Below are positions 1-11,063 of a stretch of DNA of 64,000 nt, piece after piece. Every line of letters begins with the position of its first letter. Position 1 is the first letter of the stretch. The stretch is from Haemaphysalis longicornis (lineage: Eukaryota > Arthropoda > Arachnida > Ixodida > Ixodidae), in contig CM023450.1 in assembly GCA_013339765.2 (NCBI GenBank), forward strand, positions 190,172,688-190,236,687, read 5' to 3'. The notes under the pieces were generated by a model. That model did not search any database. It was given only the letters and a program-made list of their open reading frames with translations, and was not told the DNA's origin. The position numbers and the translations under genes are program-made.

Positions 1-2884
1 GCCTACAGGAAACTGGCAAAAAAAGAAAAAGAGCTGCTTGGCAGGTAAATACTGACTGCGATATCTATAGTCAGAGCACATGAGCGACTTGAGAAAGATT
101 ACAAACAAATTGAGTGAAACGTTGTTTTTACTGCTCGTGACAAATTGATCGGTCTCTGTAATAGTAACTGCACTGTGAAGACAGCCTTCGCAGCCCTTTA
201 ACCATGATGGACAACTACCCCAACAGTGATGAATTCTTTAAAACGGTAGTCAAACAGGTGAGGGGAAACGAGCACGGAAAACCGGCTATTCAAAACGGCC
301 AAGATTACGCCGCCATTTGTTGCATAGTTTGCCGGAATTCAGTTTTCTGGGGAGGTTGCGTAGTCGCAAACATGCAAATCTCTAAACGGCTGTGAAGTTG
401 TGGCAGCAAGCCACCTTTCGACTGCAGAACAGTTATTAAGGGCACGCGATCACGCGAGAATAGTAAATGAACCACATCACACACTGACTCATTGAAAAAT
501 GTGAAACGCGTAAATTATAACGAATAATGCCCACGTTACGCCGCTCTACCATTCAAACCATTCAAACTGTCAAACCTTAGACAGGGTTTGACAGTTACAT
601 AAACACGAGCGAGAAATGAGTGAGAAATGATTCCGCGTTGCGCGGGACTGGTAATTGAGGCCTAGAACCATGAATTAGGATCCACTCACAGCTTTAGTTA
701 ATGACACTATTGAGGCCCAATAATGTTTCTTTGACTAGACTTGTCCATGCTGGGCTTTCTGGCATCTGGGGCATTTTTTTTTGCTCTGTCCCGGTGATGC
801 CCCTACAACACTAGTTGTATTATAAATTCATGTAAAATATTCAACTGCTATATGTACAAAACAAGTTGAGCTACGGAAAACAGTGAAGCGAACGTTGCAC
901 TTTTCCCACCTCCCCGGGAGCTTTTCGACTGTTTCCGCACTGAACACTCACTTTCGACCACAGAGGGAGAAATCATGCATAAAACACATGAAGGGCATCG
1001 GAACGGTTTAAACACTGAGTGATATATAGAAAAGACTCGCAATAGTTACCTTGCGAAATGACGTACGTTCCTGCAGAATTGGCGCGACATTTCCATCCGC
1101 GGTCGGCCATGTTTATAAACTGACGAGCCTGAATCGGCTGTATGACAGTTTTGTAAAACGTGCACAGACGTCTCTAATGGTGTAAATAACAATCAATGTA
1201 TTGCTTGTTGTATTGAGATATCATAAAATGTATGGAGATATCATAAATATAAAATATATTTAATTATGATGTCAAACTTATATTTTTAAATATTTTACGT
1301 AGATCCGAAATCAAATGGCCACCAGGTTGACATAGCGTCACTACCTGAAAGCTTATTTAGTGGCGCTAGGCAGACCCAGAACCAAAATTAATCTAAAACT
1401 TTATTCAGAACTATAGTGCCTAGAATATATTCCAGGCACTATACCAGAACCAAACAGCAGGCCATCTAATTGGGCCGGTGCTTTCCTCCCTGAGAAAGTT
1501 GCCGTGCTCAAAAGCAGCGTTTTCACTTGATTTTATAGCCTTTCTTTGAAGCACTTCTTGTAACAATTACGGGCTACCTATGGGTGTGCTTGATATTATA
1601 GCTCCACGCGCAAGGCATTTGCTGTATAGCTGTATCTCCTTCACGCCCATTGTGCGCTCCTATACATTTTATTCTTCTATACATAACAATACAACATTGT
1701 GCTGACCGAATCAACACAAAAGCACGCACGCCTTTCCTCACACGTCCAAATCAGAGCCATTCTTGGACATTTGTAGGACTCTCCCAGTGCGAAAGTCCCA
1801 GGGATGCTCATAGGCTGTTCTATTTGGGACAGGGGATCTTGGTCCTTTTTTGGGATGTCCTTAGTACGTTTTGTGTTGTCTGGGTGGCTCGTTCTGCGAG
1901 CCTATAAGTCCTGCCAACGTGGCATTTGCGTTTGCCTGCCTCAGCCAATCGCACAGCTCCCAATAATACGTGAGTGGTTCTAGTGAGAGAAATGCGCTAG
2001 CGGGTCTCATGGTCATTCTTCTTTTCCTAATAATATAGCCTGTCTGAGTGAAGTTTGTGCTAAAATTGATCTTAGTGTTCTTCTATCAAGCCAGTTTTAA
2101 AAATAAACCAAACCTGCATTTTGTGTGCACGGCACCTTTATGTTCGCTGCACAAACTAATAAACTCTGCATCATTACAATCTGATGCATAGTTTGTACTA
2201 GCGATATAACTCTAATATTCTAAATTCTCTAAAGAATCTTTCTGACAAATGAGCATTTTTCTTTTATATACCCTTCTTGCCTAGTCATGTAGGAAGCAGA
2301 TGCTTCATCGAAACTGATACTGAGCATGAAGCAATAAAGGTCGCCATAAACATTTTTTATAGATTTTAAACCAGTGTGCAAAGTATTTCTGCGGAGTGTA
2401 TTCCTCGGAATCACCGTCAAGGGTTTCTTTGACTGCTTATGCACATTGATACATTGATACTAACGTCTCTCCTTACAGGCCCCAAGAGGTGCACTAGTGT
2501 CCAGGCCACCATGCTAACCATAGCTCCTCGATGTTTGCAGCTGCAAAACTCAGCCTCAAAAAATGGGTCACACCTGGAACCCCCCACTTGGGATCGTGCT
2601 TACGGTGGCGCCACTGTGGCCACCGCATGCACTATCCAAAAAGCACACAAACTATTCAAACTGATTATTTAATGTCACTTTTTTAAGGTGCATAATTCTT
2701 TATTTCTGTACTTTATTTGGTTATTCATTGTTTTTTAACTCCAGTTTTTATGTTGCGATTGTTTCTGCACCTCCGCAATGGCCTCAAACAAATAGCAGTT
2801 GTTTGGGCACTCCGGTGCAGCATAGGTCCAACATAAAATAGTAAATGTCCAGCTGTTGCTCCGCCTACAGCACATCCTATGCCG
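1..2884. other. AT-rich spacer without a recognisable gene
   Basis: Short open frames occur on both strands (the longest near 1650-1907 plus), but none shows a known motif, compositional coding bias or conserved repeats of residues. The stretch is AT-rich with scattered poly-T and poly-A runs. The only structured item I see is the 32-bp palindrome at 1412-1443, listed separately. I regard this as intergenic or intronic host DNA, possibly with decayed repeats that cannot be named by eye. Confidence 0.6.
1412..1443. repeat. Near-perfect 32-bp palindrome
   Basis: Two 16-base halves are reverse complements except at one base pair. The core reads AGAATATATTC and the outer arms TATAGTGCCT and AGGCACTATA. 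Such a compact inverted repeat can be the core of a MITE or a protein-binding palindrome; nothing around it decides between them. Confidence 0.7.
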
Positions 2885-4140
2885 AGACTAATCCAGCCCA
2901 CGATCATAATCATCAGCATCATCAGCAGCAGCAGCCTGTCTACGCCGACTCCAGGGCAAAGGCCTATTTCTGGATCTCCACTTATCTCCAGTTATCCTGG
3001 TCCAGTTATCCACTTACCCAGTTATTATGGATCTCCAGTTATCCTGGTCCTGTGCTAACTGCGACCCATTTATTCCCGAAAACTTCTTGGCCTAACTTTC
3101 TGCCGCCTCCTGTCATGCTTGCCTTCTCTAGGTATCCACTCTGTTACCCTAATAACAAACAGTTATCTTGCCTTCAAATTTCATGCACTGCCCACGACAA
3201 TGTTTTCTTGATTTCTCATTTCTCCTTGATTGTCCATTTTTTCTTGTCCTTTAACATTACACTTATCTTCCATTTCATTGCTCGCTGAGTCATCCTCAAA
3301 TTAAGTTGAACCCTTTTAGTGAGCCTCCAATTTTCTGCCCCGTAGGTGAGTACAAGTTAGATGCAGCTGTCATACACATTCTTCGTTAGAAACAATGGTA
3401 GGCTCCCATTCATTATTTGAGAATGCCTGCCGAATGCACTCCACCCCATTCTTATCCTCCTAATCTCTGCCTCAAATTTCGGATCTGGGGTCACAAACTA
3501 CCCTAAGTAGATATACTCGTTGCCACTTCCATTGTCTCCGTTACCTATCTCCAACCTCTGTGCTTTCCCGTGGTTAGTAACGATTACTTTACGTTGCTGC
3601 GTAATAATGTTCAGGCCCATGATTCTACTCTGCTTGTCCAGTGTGGTAAGCATGCTTTGCAATTAGTTCCCCGAGAGTCTTAGGAAGGCAACGTCATCAG
3701 CAAATCTGAGGTTACTGGGTTATTCTCTATCAACCTTTACGTCCACCTGTTCACAGTCCAATGTTATGAATACCTTTTGTAAACATGGTGGGAATAACAT
3801 TGGTGAGATTGCGTCTCCTTGTCTGATGGCCTTCCTCACAGGTATTTTACTGCTTCCTTATAGAGGATGATGGAAGCTGTGGACTCATTGTAGTTATCCT
3901 AAGTTTCGACGGAGTCAAATGCTTTCTCATAATCTATAAAGGCTATATGCAAGGGTTGAGTATACTCCGCGCACTTCCCTATCAACTGATTGATTGTGTG
4001 GATGTGGTTCATTGTTGAATACCCTTTACGAAACCCTGCTTGTTCATTAGCTTGACTGAGATCTAAGGTAGAAGAAATCCAGTTCGCGATTACCTTGATA
4101 AGTACATTGTATACGACTGACAGTAAGCTGACCAAGTGTA
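2885..4140 (-). mobile_element. 5'-truncated RTE-clade non-LTR retrotransposon
   Basis: Read on the minus strand, a reverse-transcriptase segment starts at about 4140 and runs into a 3' region ending in GATGAT-type repeats near 2885. The translated pieces match the RTE/BovB-like LINEs that are abundant in ticks: a segment with QAGFRKGYSTMNHIHT and FIDYEKAFDSVE, then a FADD box, then the C-terminal region. The element starts abruptly inside the RT gene, which is the usual 5' truncation of LINE insertion. There is no endonuclease domain. The 3' part contains imperfect repeats of CCAGTTATC (2970-3045). Confidence 0.85.
3310..4139 (-). pseudogene. RTE reverse transcriptase fragment
   Basis: This is the middle and C-terminal part of an RTE-clade reverse transcriptase, which copies the element RNA at a nicked target. 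Motif A is visible as FIDYEKAFDSVE at about 3905-3940, and the catalytic box as LRFADDVAFL with FADD encoded at 3693-3704. The frame is broken: an open segment at 3899-4135 ends in a stop, the FADD segment lies in another frame, and a stop interrupts the later part (IYLG followed by a stop near 3505). The family protein is roughly 900-1000 residues; about a quarter is left. It is a dead 5'-truncated copy. Confidence 0.85.
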
Positions 4141-5264
4141 TCTAAATGTGCCCTTCAGTCTTTCATAAAGCCGTATAAGCGAATTTTTAACTTTTGTTTG
4201 TGCCCCCGGAAAACCGCAGAAGGCGACAATGTACAATCGATGGCACATCTCGCTCACCACACTTTCGCCATTTTTTAAAGACGATAGTCTTTCTTGGGCT
4301 ACTAAAACGGAGAAAGTTTGGTCTTTCTGTCTGTGCATGACACGATTCAGCCACCAGGCCAAAGTGAAATGAAATCTGCTCAATAGTCTTATATACTCAC
4401 GGCCAAATCTAAATGTTTAAGTCTGGTGTTCGTGTTCATGCTTTCCTACATTGTTGAACAAGAACAAGACATTACCGGATTTAGGGCACAAAATCAATAC
4501 ATAAGTAATAGTTGTAGTGTTCCTTTATTAAAACTGATGAATGCTTGGTTTTTGCATAGCAAATAAAATAATGCATACATGGCGGAAAACCGCCGCCTGC
4601 TGTTGCCAGTGCTATCTCCTGGCGGCATTTAAGAAATCAAAAGGCAATAGAAATGAAAGGTTCCACTAGGTAGGATACACAATCTGCTTGGAGCGCTCGT
4701 GCAGTAGGGTATTGTGGTTCTATACATGTTGCAGTGGTTCCTCCATTCTTGTGCGTCTCCACCGTAAGGCAGCGCTGGCATCGAGACACCCCACTTGGAG
4801 CAGTATAACGCGGTAACTTTAAACTGATTTGAGCAAAACTTTAGCGTGTTTTTCGGGAACGAGACGGGAAAGAAACAGCATGAGAGGTTAGCTGGAAATA
4901 GAAGGGATGCCTTTATTTGCAAAAGGTGCCAATGGATTATCCTCTTTCAGCGACATTTGCAAAGAAACGAGCAGATACGGAGCCATTTTTACTACTGTGG
5001 ATTCGAATGCGCATAAAACACTTGCATGGTTGAAAACATTCAGCTCCTTCGGTCCAACAGATTTACGTTACCACCCAAATAGCATTTTTCACCTAGGTCA
5101 TCGTGCAGCTAAGCACATTGTATAGTTTGTCTTGTCACCAACAGATGGCGCCACTCTATGAAAAATGAAAACGGTGGAGCAATTATACGGCCACTTTTGA
5201 ATGCATGAGGTTTATGTGGAGCTTCGCAACTCCTATGTCAAGTAACTCTTGTGCTAACGACATA
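4141..5264. other. Spacer without a recognisable gene
   Basis: Open frames of about 97 codons (4090-4383 and 4629-4922, minus) have no recognisable domain. The first one overlaps the RTE start in a different frame and is probably chance. I see no terminal repeats or poly-A tail that would define another element. Confidence 0.5.
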
Positions 5265-5682
5265 TGTCTGTAAAGCATTTCTTGGTATTTGTTTACTTAT
5301 GTTTTGTTTTCAGCGCCTGGCCATGCCGGGCTGTGTCATCTGTGTTTGAAGTGAAGCACGTGTTACATTTCCCTTTTCTATGCCGCGCAGGCTATTTTAT
5401 TTGATAGACATAATGTATCCCTCAATCGGCAGTAGGATAGAATGTTCTCTGATCACCATTGGTCTCAAACCAATTCCACAGTTTCAGGATGAATTGTATG
5501 GAAAAGAAATGGCCGCAGGGCAAAGGATGCGGCAGTAGATTCGCCAACACTTTCCTGTGCAGGTCACTTTATTAACTGCTTCCTCGCTGCATTTGTGTTT
5601 TTTGAGTTGTTAGCGCAGCCCAATTTTGCATTATTAAACTTTGATTTTTGAAGAAACCTGCATCATCCTTGGTTACGGGACA
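5265..5682 (+). repeat. Solo LTR of a Ty3/Gypsy element
   Basis: This block aligns along its whole length with the LTRs of the Gypsy element at 36419-42373. Shared landmarks in the same order are the GCCGGGCTGTGT-like motif (5331-5342), a TATGCCGC box (about 5380), the TTTGAGTTGTTAG block (about 5606) and an end of the form GGNTNCGNGACA (5682). Its length of 418 bp is almost the same as the 419-bp 5' LTR. No gag or pol lies beside it, so it is best read as the product of LTR-LTR recombination. It is much more diverged than the two paired LTRs are from each other, so it may belong to a sister family. Confidence 0.7.
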
Positions 5683-5999
5683 ATATTTATCATTCATGCA
5701 GCACTGCTCACACTACTGTAATAAAAATGAAATCTGAAGCAAATGCAACCAGTTTTTGTCTGCACTGTTGGCTTGTACAAGCTAAACGATGTCCCAGTGA
5801 TTGTTCTTTGATCCTCTTGGATCGAAGCTGTTTTGTGGGACCCTGAATTAACTAATGCTTCACCACATATTGTTTCCCTCTTTCTGGATCATCAACGTTA
5901 AGATGTGATAATGTTTAGCGATTATTTTTTTTTCGCATGTAAGTTTTATGACCATTAAAAGACAATGGTAGTTTAAATGTTGGGTGATATGAGGCTGTG
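5683..5999. other. AT-rich spacer
   Basis: No open frame of note and no recognisable repeat is visible between the solo LTR and the GC-rich block. The bases directly after the LTR are ATAT, as at the complete Gypsy element. Confidence 0.5.
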
Positions 6000-6268
6000 G
6001 GAAGCCCGGAGTCTCGGCGCTGTCCCTATTCCTCGCCGCCTTCCGCTCAGGCGAGAAGGGGGAGGGGGGTTCCCTCTTTCTCCTGCGGCCGTGCCGTCTT
6101 GCCGCCGCCGTGCAGGCGTGTCGCAGCGGACCCCCTCCCGTGACCGGTTGTAGGGGGGCCCCCGAGGAGCCGGTCAGGGTGCGGGGGACGAAGGAAGGGT
6201 CTTTTGGTTGCAGTGGTCATTGCCGGCATTGCATCGGAATGTTAAACCCTACAATTATTCAGTCAATG
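6000..6268 (+). repeat. GC-rich SINE-like block with TTAAACCCTACAAT tail
   Basis: A sharply GC-rich stretch (6010-6230) in an AT-rich region ends in TGTTAAACCCTACAATT. The last part resembles the 3' end of the tick SINE at 51287-51506 (CGTTAAACCCTACAATCAA), including the preceding GCAT-CGG-like segment. The GC-rich body itself does not match that SINE. It holds an imperfect hairpin around 6143-6178 (GACCGGTTG pairing with AGCCGGTC). It could be a separate short retroposon mobilised by the same LINE machinery through a shared tail. Confidence 0.45.
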
Positions 6269-6433
6269 TTGGAAAATTTTGTTGGTAGCTCGTGTTTTAG
6301 AAAGCGTCTGCTTAAATTGGCCTGCTGCATGCTAGAAAACTATAACAAATGTGCGGTAAACTTCAGCTACATAACAGTAGTATTTCTTGCAATGACTACT
6401 GACTTTACATACCTTGAATTAACAATTTTATAA

Positions 6434-6496
6434 TACAAGGCCGTAATATAAAAACTTTCAATGCAAGTACTAAAGTTTTCATAATACGGCCTTGTA
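6434..6496. repeat. 63-bp hairpin with 25-bp arms
   Basis: The arm TACAAGGCCGTAATATAAAA... (6434-6458) is answered by its near-exact reverse complement at 6472-6496 with a 13-base loop. A third, partial copy of the arm (GCCTTGTATTATAAAAATT) follows at about 6514-6532. The geometry fits a MITE core or a foldback; it also resembles a microRNA precursor in size, but nothing supports transcription. Confidence 0.7.
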
Positions 6497-6539
6497 TAAT
6501 GTTCATACTACAGCCTTGTATTATAAAAATTTAATTTGC

Positions 6540-6999
6540 AGAACTAAAGCCAAGAAATTGAGTTCGCCTAAAAGCTTCGGCATACATGTTGCAGTTGAAA
6601 TTAAGAACAAATTTTTTTCGGCTGAGGTTTGAGAAATGGCAACCTTCCTTATATTGCCATAAACCTTAAATTTCAATGCTTCCATCTGCTAGACACGAAC
6701 TACAGGGTCGTTGCAGTTTTGCTTGTTTACCTATTGCTCACACCAAAGAAGACGATTCACTTTTTGAAATCGATAAGCATGTAGAAACAAAACTAGCAGC
6801 ACTCTAGGCATGGTGCGGACGTCAACACTGAAGCCTGCTGTGAACGAAGAGCTGAGACGTAGGCTAAAATTGGCAGTAACCAGTTTTTAAATACCTCTCC
6901 GTTAATCCCCAGGAATAGAGTGGCTAAGTAGAGATTGGTTGCGGGAAGACCAATAACTACCCAGATCAGGGTGAGAAATATTTTGCTCGTAGAGGATGA
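6540..6999. other. AT-rich spacer
   Basis: No gene or repeat is recognised here. The stretch ends at the 3' tail of LINE E near 7000. Confidence 0.5.
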
Positions 7000-7231
7000 T
7001 CATGATTATCATTTGCGTTTTAGTGGCGCAAGGCTGACAAAGGCAAAAAGCGCCATGGCAATAATAAAATAGATGAGGAAGAAGGATTCATAAAGGCGGC
7101 ACTAGTTCGAAAACGTTTCTCAGGGGGTTGGTGTATAGAGCCATCATAAAATCAGTGAGTATACTAAGAGAAATTGTGTATAGGGGCATATAAACAGTGG
7201 GTGCAAGGACCTAAGGTGTGAAGCCACAGTT

Positions 7232-10200
7232 TTAAAACACATAATGAACACAGGTGAGGTTATGGATCGTAAGGTATGTCTTTAAAAAGTTTACATCTGC
7301 TAGATAATGAAAAACGTTTCTGTAAGAGAACATGGGATGGTCTGATAAAAATAATGAAGGGTGCAAGGGAATGTCATATGTATAGGCTTCATTAAAATGA
7401 CTTTTCCTTTCAATGTTGCACATGTCACAGTTAATAAGCATATAAGGACAGAACGCTGACCTCCACATCGATGGCACTGTGTCAGCTAACAAGTATGCAT
7501 GCGCGATGTGTGTGTGGCCAATTCTAAGCCTGCATAAGGCCACCTATACGAAGCTGGTGTGTTTCTTAGCAGGAGGCTTTTCTATTTTAGGTTTATTAAC
7601 ATGTAATTTATTATCAATTGCTTTATCCTACTGTTTTTGTCAGTGGTTTCGAGGTTTTCTCCTCACAAATGGTTTTAGGTCTTGATATGGAGCAGCATTT
7701 AGGTCTATGGTGTGATGAAGAGCCGCTTCTGCAGCACTTTCGTCGGCGGCTTCATTTTCCAGAATACCACAGTCGCCACTCTTAAAACAGCATCAAAAGT
7801 TAGGTTTCTACTAACCTTCAAAGATGAAAGCGTTGAAACAACACTCAGACAGTCTGTGTATTTAAGACTAAGCTCTTAAGTTTGTGTTGGAGAATGTGGT
7901 TCAAAGCTAGCAGTTTCAAAGATACGCCCCTGCAATAAATATATTTGTGTTCCTGTTCATGGCTTTGGACGAAGTTAATAGGGGGCCATTTTCAGCACAA
8001 GACACGGCTGCAGAAGTCTTCGAGGCATCCGTGTAGAATTCAGCTGCCATGTATTTGTCCCTGAGTGACAGAAAGTGCTGAGCAGTAACAAAATTTGGTA
8101 CTATATTCTTTCGTATTTCTCTGGAGGACATGTCACATTCATTGGGCAAGAGCCCCAAGGAGCAACCGCTTAATGAATAGAGGTGCAGTAAGCATCACTA
8201 AGAACTTGGAAGTCTTTTACAAGGCGTGACACTGCTAAAAGAAAGGAAGGTGCTATGGATGATCGTTTATCAAAAAAATTGAATGCTAGTGTTATTCTTC
8301 ATGATGGTATTCAAAGGGTGTTTCTTCAGAGAAGTGATCTTTCGATCATACATAACACCTGTGTAAGTGCACTTCTTAGCGCATTACACAGCTTAGCGCA
8401 CTTACACAGCACTTACACACTGTTTAAGTGTACCTAAGCGCACTCTGTCTGTGCAAAAGACCACTGATTGCATTCAACGTGCAGGGGTGGAATGGGGCTC
8501 GTTCGATATGCCCGTGTGGCCAAGCGATTCCCCAAGTTGTATACTGGGTCCAACATTTTTACGGCTGTTTTGCTTGCAGACTGGTATACAATACATCCAT
8601 AGTCTATTCATGACCTGACAAGGCTATTTAAAAGTGCGAGCAGACGCTTCGTGTGCGTTCCCCATGACTGATCGGATGGTACTTTTAAAATGTTCAGTTT
8701 TCAGGCTTCCATATTGATATGCGGAATAAATGTGTAAACTTGTGCTCATTTTTACAGGTATAAGCTGAACTTTTACCGCAATGTAGGGAAGGTGATGGAC
8801 ACTGCATTTCCTACAAAATATCACAAAAGCGCTTTAATCCGCGATAACTGTTAACCCGTTTTTCTACGTCCATGTGACCAGTCTATTGACACTTAATTGG
8901 ATGTGGCGTTCGCATTTAGATGATTTATAGGACTTAAAGCTAACTTGAACGTCTTCGACATAGAAGGAGTACAAGACAGTTCGGGGTAGAACATTTTTAT
9001 CGAATTCATTTTAACAAGGAAAAGTGATCGCTCAGCACTCCCCCCTGAGGTGTGCCATTTTCTTGAACAAAGGTTCTGAACAGCACTTTACCCACACGAA
9101 CACGAAATGTGCGATCATAGAGGTAGTCCTTAACGACATTGACCATATTACCGGTAAGGCCCAATGACTGCAAATCCAGCAATATACCATATCACTTTTT
9201 TTCTGTCATATACGTTCTGCACGTTAAAGAACACAGAGAAGCATGGTTGTTTATGGATGAAGGCATCTTTCACGTACACTTCAAAAGCGACCAGACTATC
9301 TGTAGTGAATCTTCCGGTCTTAAAACCCGTCTGATTTTTCTCTAAAACACCATAAAACTCGAGAAAATAAAAAAAGCAGCTTATTTATCACTTTTTCCAG
9401 GAGCTTACATGAACAACCAGTCAAGGAGATAAGCCGGTAACTAGCAGCGCGACAGGATTCTTTTCCTTCTTTAAGAAGTGGTACAACGATAGCCTCTTTA
9501 TGTTCTTAGAAAGTGACCAGTTTGCCATATTTTGCTAAAATACAGGATTGCATTGAAAGTGTCCCTGTGTAGGTGTCTAATCACGTCATAGCTAATTCTA
9601 TCCGCTCCATGGGCTGACTTGTCACATGCAGTGAGTGCACCCATCAATTCAAGCATGTTAAATGGGGCATTGTATTCTACATCCGTACGCTGCTTCACAC
9701 GTTAGGGCTGACGCTCAACTGTCTTCTTGTGCTGCCAAAATTTATGTGTATAATGTGAAGAAATAAATACATGTTCAATGTGTTTCTAAAGAGCATCTGC
9801 TTGATCTTTTACAGTGTTCCCTACACTAATTACTAGGTGAATAGGATTGGTCGTGTAGCCTTTTTAGTTTCTTCCCTAGAATCTGTATCAGAGTTTAGAG
9901 ACGATATAAACCTTGTCCAACTTTCATTTTTAGCCATACGATGTTTACGCTTTCCTTGGCTTTTGCCCGTTTGAAGTTGAGCAGGTTGTCGGCCATGCGA
10001 TAGCATCGTAGGATGGCTAACACCTTGCTCTGTTTAGACTGTGCACGTCTGCAGTTCTCATTCCACCATGGTCTTGGTTTTGGGAAAGTTTTGGATGTTG
10101 TCTATAGAATGCGTTTCGGCACATAGTCAAGAATATGGGCCGTCATCAGTGAATTGGCTGTTTCAATATTTAAATGGCCTATTGTTTTAGGGGGTAGCCT

Positions 10201-10560
10201 GGAAAGTTCTTGGTATGTTTTCCAGTCAGCTGCTTGTAATTGAAATGTCTGAATGGGTTCTGTGATTTGAAAGTCATTGTTTGTAGCTATTAGTTTTACG
10301 GCAATATGTTCACTGCCATAGGGGTTGTTAATTACGTTCTATTGAAGTTTAGGCAGTAAGATTGCAGAGCCAATTGTGAGGCATATTGCTGAATTGTCCT
10401 TACAGAAGACAACGTAATGAGTTAAAAAGTTTGCTTGTGACTGGTGCAGGTGTGTTTCTTGGAGGCACGATATTTCTTATTTGCGATTGCAGAGTATGTC
10501 ATAAATATCGTCAAGATTGCCTAACAACCCCTTAAAATTCAAGTGCATAACATTTTCAGC
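7232..10560 (-). pseudogene. LINE E ORF2 (endonuclease-RT-RNase H) remains
   Basis: The ORF2 start is readable at 10440-10560 (FKGLLGNLDDIYDIL, then CLQETHL, the endonuclease N-terminus). A deletion then skips most of the endonuclease to the segment before the RT (YGSEHIAV). A linker with PRPWWNENCRRAQ, an RT N-terminal segment with SAHGADRISYDVIRHL (9498-9698) and the rule-breaking catalytic box YVED (8951-8962, where YVDD or YADD is expected) follow. Motif A reads FFNVQN, so its Asp is also lost. RNase H keeps FYTDASKTSAAV (7916-8158). The C-terminal tail is at 7232-7543. Many stops and frameshifts make it non-functional. Confidence 0.8.
8359..8409. repeat. Inverted repeat inside LINE E
   Basis: CTGTGTAAGTGC (8359-8370) is answered by GCACTTACACAG (8398-8409). 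Further partial copies of CACTTACACA follow up to about 8420. This local expansion lies between the RT thumb and RNase H parts of LINE E and has no counterpart in LINE B, so it arose after insertion. Confidence 0.6.
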
Positions 10561-10629
10561 AGCCACGACAATCAACAAAAAAGAAAAAGGAAATATTTTT
10601 TAAGTGCTATTTTTATTACGCCGTGTTTT

Positions 10630-11045
10630 GGGAGCCCTACTTAACAGCTTCGGTCGGTTGCGGAGTCCGTTCCGTGTGCAATGACCTTACACGACTTTGG
10701 TTTGGTCGGTTTACAACGAGCTATTTCGGCTCGGCGTTCTTCTGATGCTTCACGAGTACACGTGACTGGGCAGACATTCATGGCCTCAACCGCGGTTTCT
10801 GAGCGTGAAAGTGATTCGTGGGGACCACAGTTTGTGCTAGAGGCCATACCCTGAACCCTGGACACAGCAGCAACACCACTGGCCACAGGGGCAACTTCCT
10901 GCTATTGCACAGGAGATTGAGACGAAGCGAGTCAGCATCGCTGACCTGGACAGAAGTCGTGCTGGCGGCATTTGGCCCAGCACTAGGTCCAAGTGCAGCA
11001 GCAGAAGCCACAGTTGCGACTTTCTGGGGATGAGTGGGGGTCTGC
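10630..11045 (-). pseudogene. LINE E ORF1 C-terminal remnant
   Basis: A minus-strand segment rich in Ala, Ser, Pro and Thr ends in a Lys/Pro-rich tail (RCKPTKPKSCKVIAHGTD, then a stop at about 10640). This resembles the ORF1 C-terminus of LINE B (KPPNKPKKTRGTAPKDDT) in position, composition and distance to ORF2. The zinc-knuckle part is missing because the insertion is 5'-truncated here. The assignment rests on context more than on sequence identity. Confidence 0.5.
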
Positions 11046-11063
11046 GGCAAGGCCAGGTCAACC

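Larger units (their letters stand above)
7000..11050 (-). mobile_element. LINE E: decayed I-clade non-LTR retrotransposon
   Basis: On the minus strand this runs from an ORF1 C-terminal fragment (about 11045) through ORF2 to a 3' end near 7000. The last 3' bases (GCGCCACTAAAACGCAAATG followed by ATC-type repeats) match the 3' end of LINE B at 21404-21435. Protein similarity to LINE B is visible over the linker, RT, RNase H and C-terminal tail, so both belong to related families with an RNase H domain, as in the I clade. It is 5'-truncated within ORF1, and the endonuclease part is largely deleted. Its 5' junction at about 11050 touches the BEL integrase remnant; no target-site duplication was found. 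Confidence 0.8.

Noticed and set aside
3899..4135. Short host gene with an RT-like domain
   Set aside because: Sequence is typical RTE LINE, truncated on both sides and followed by the rest of the LINE in other frames.
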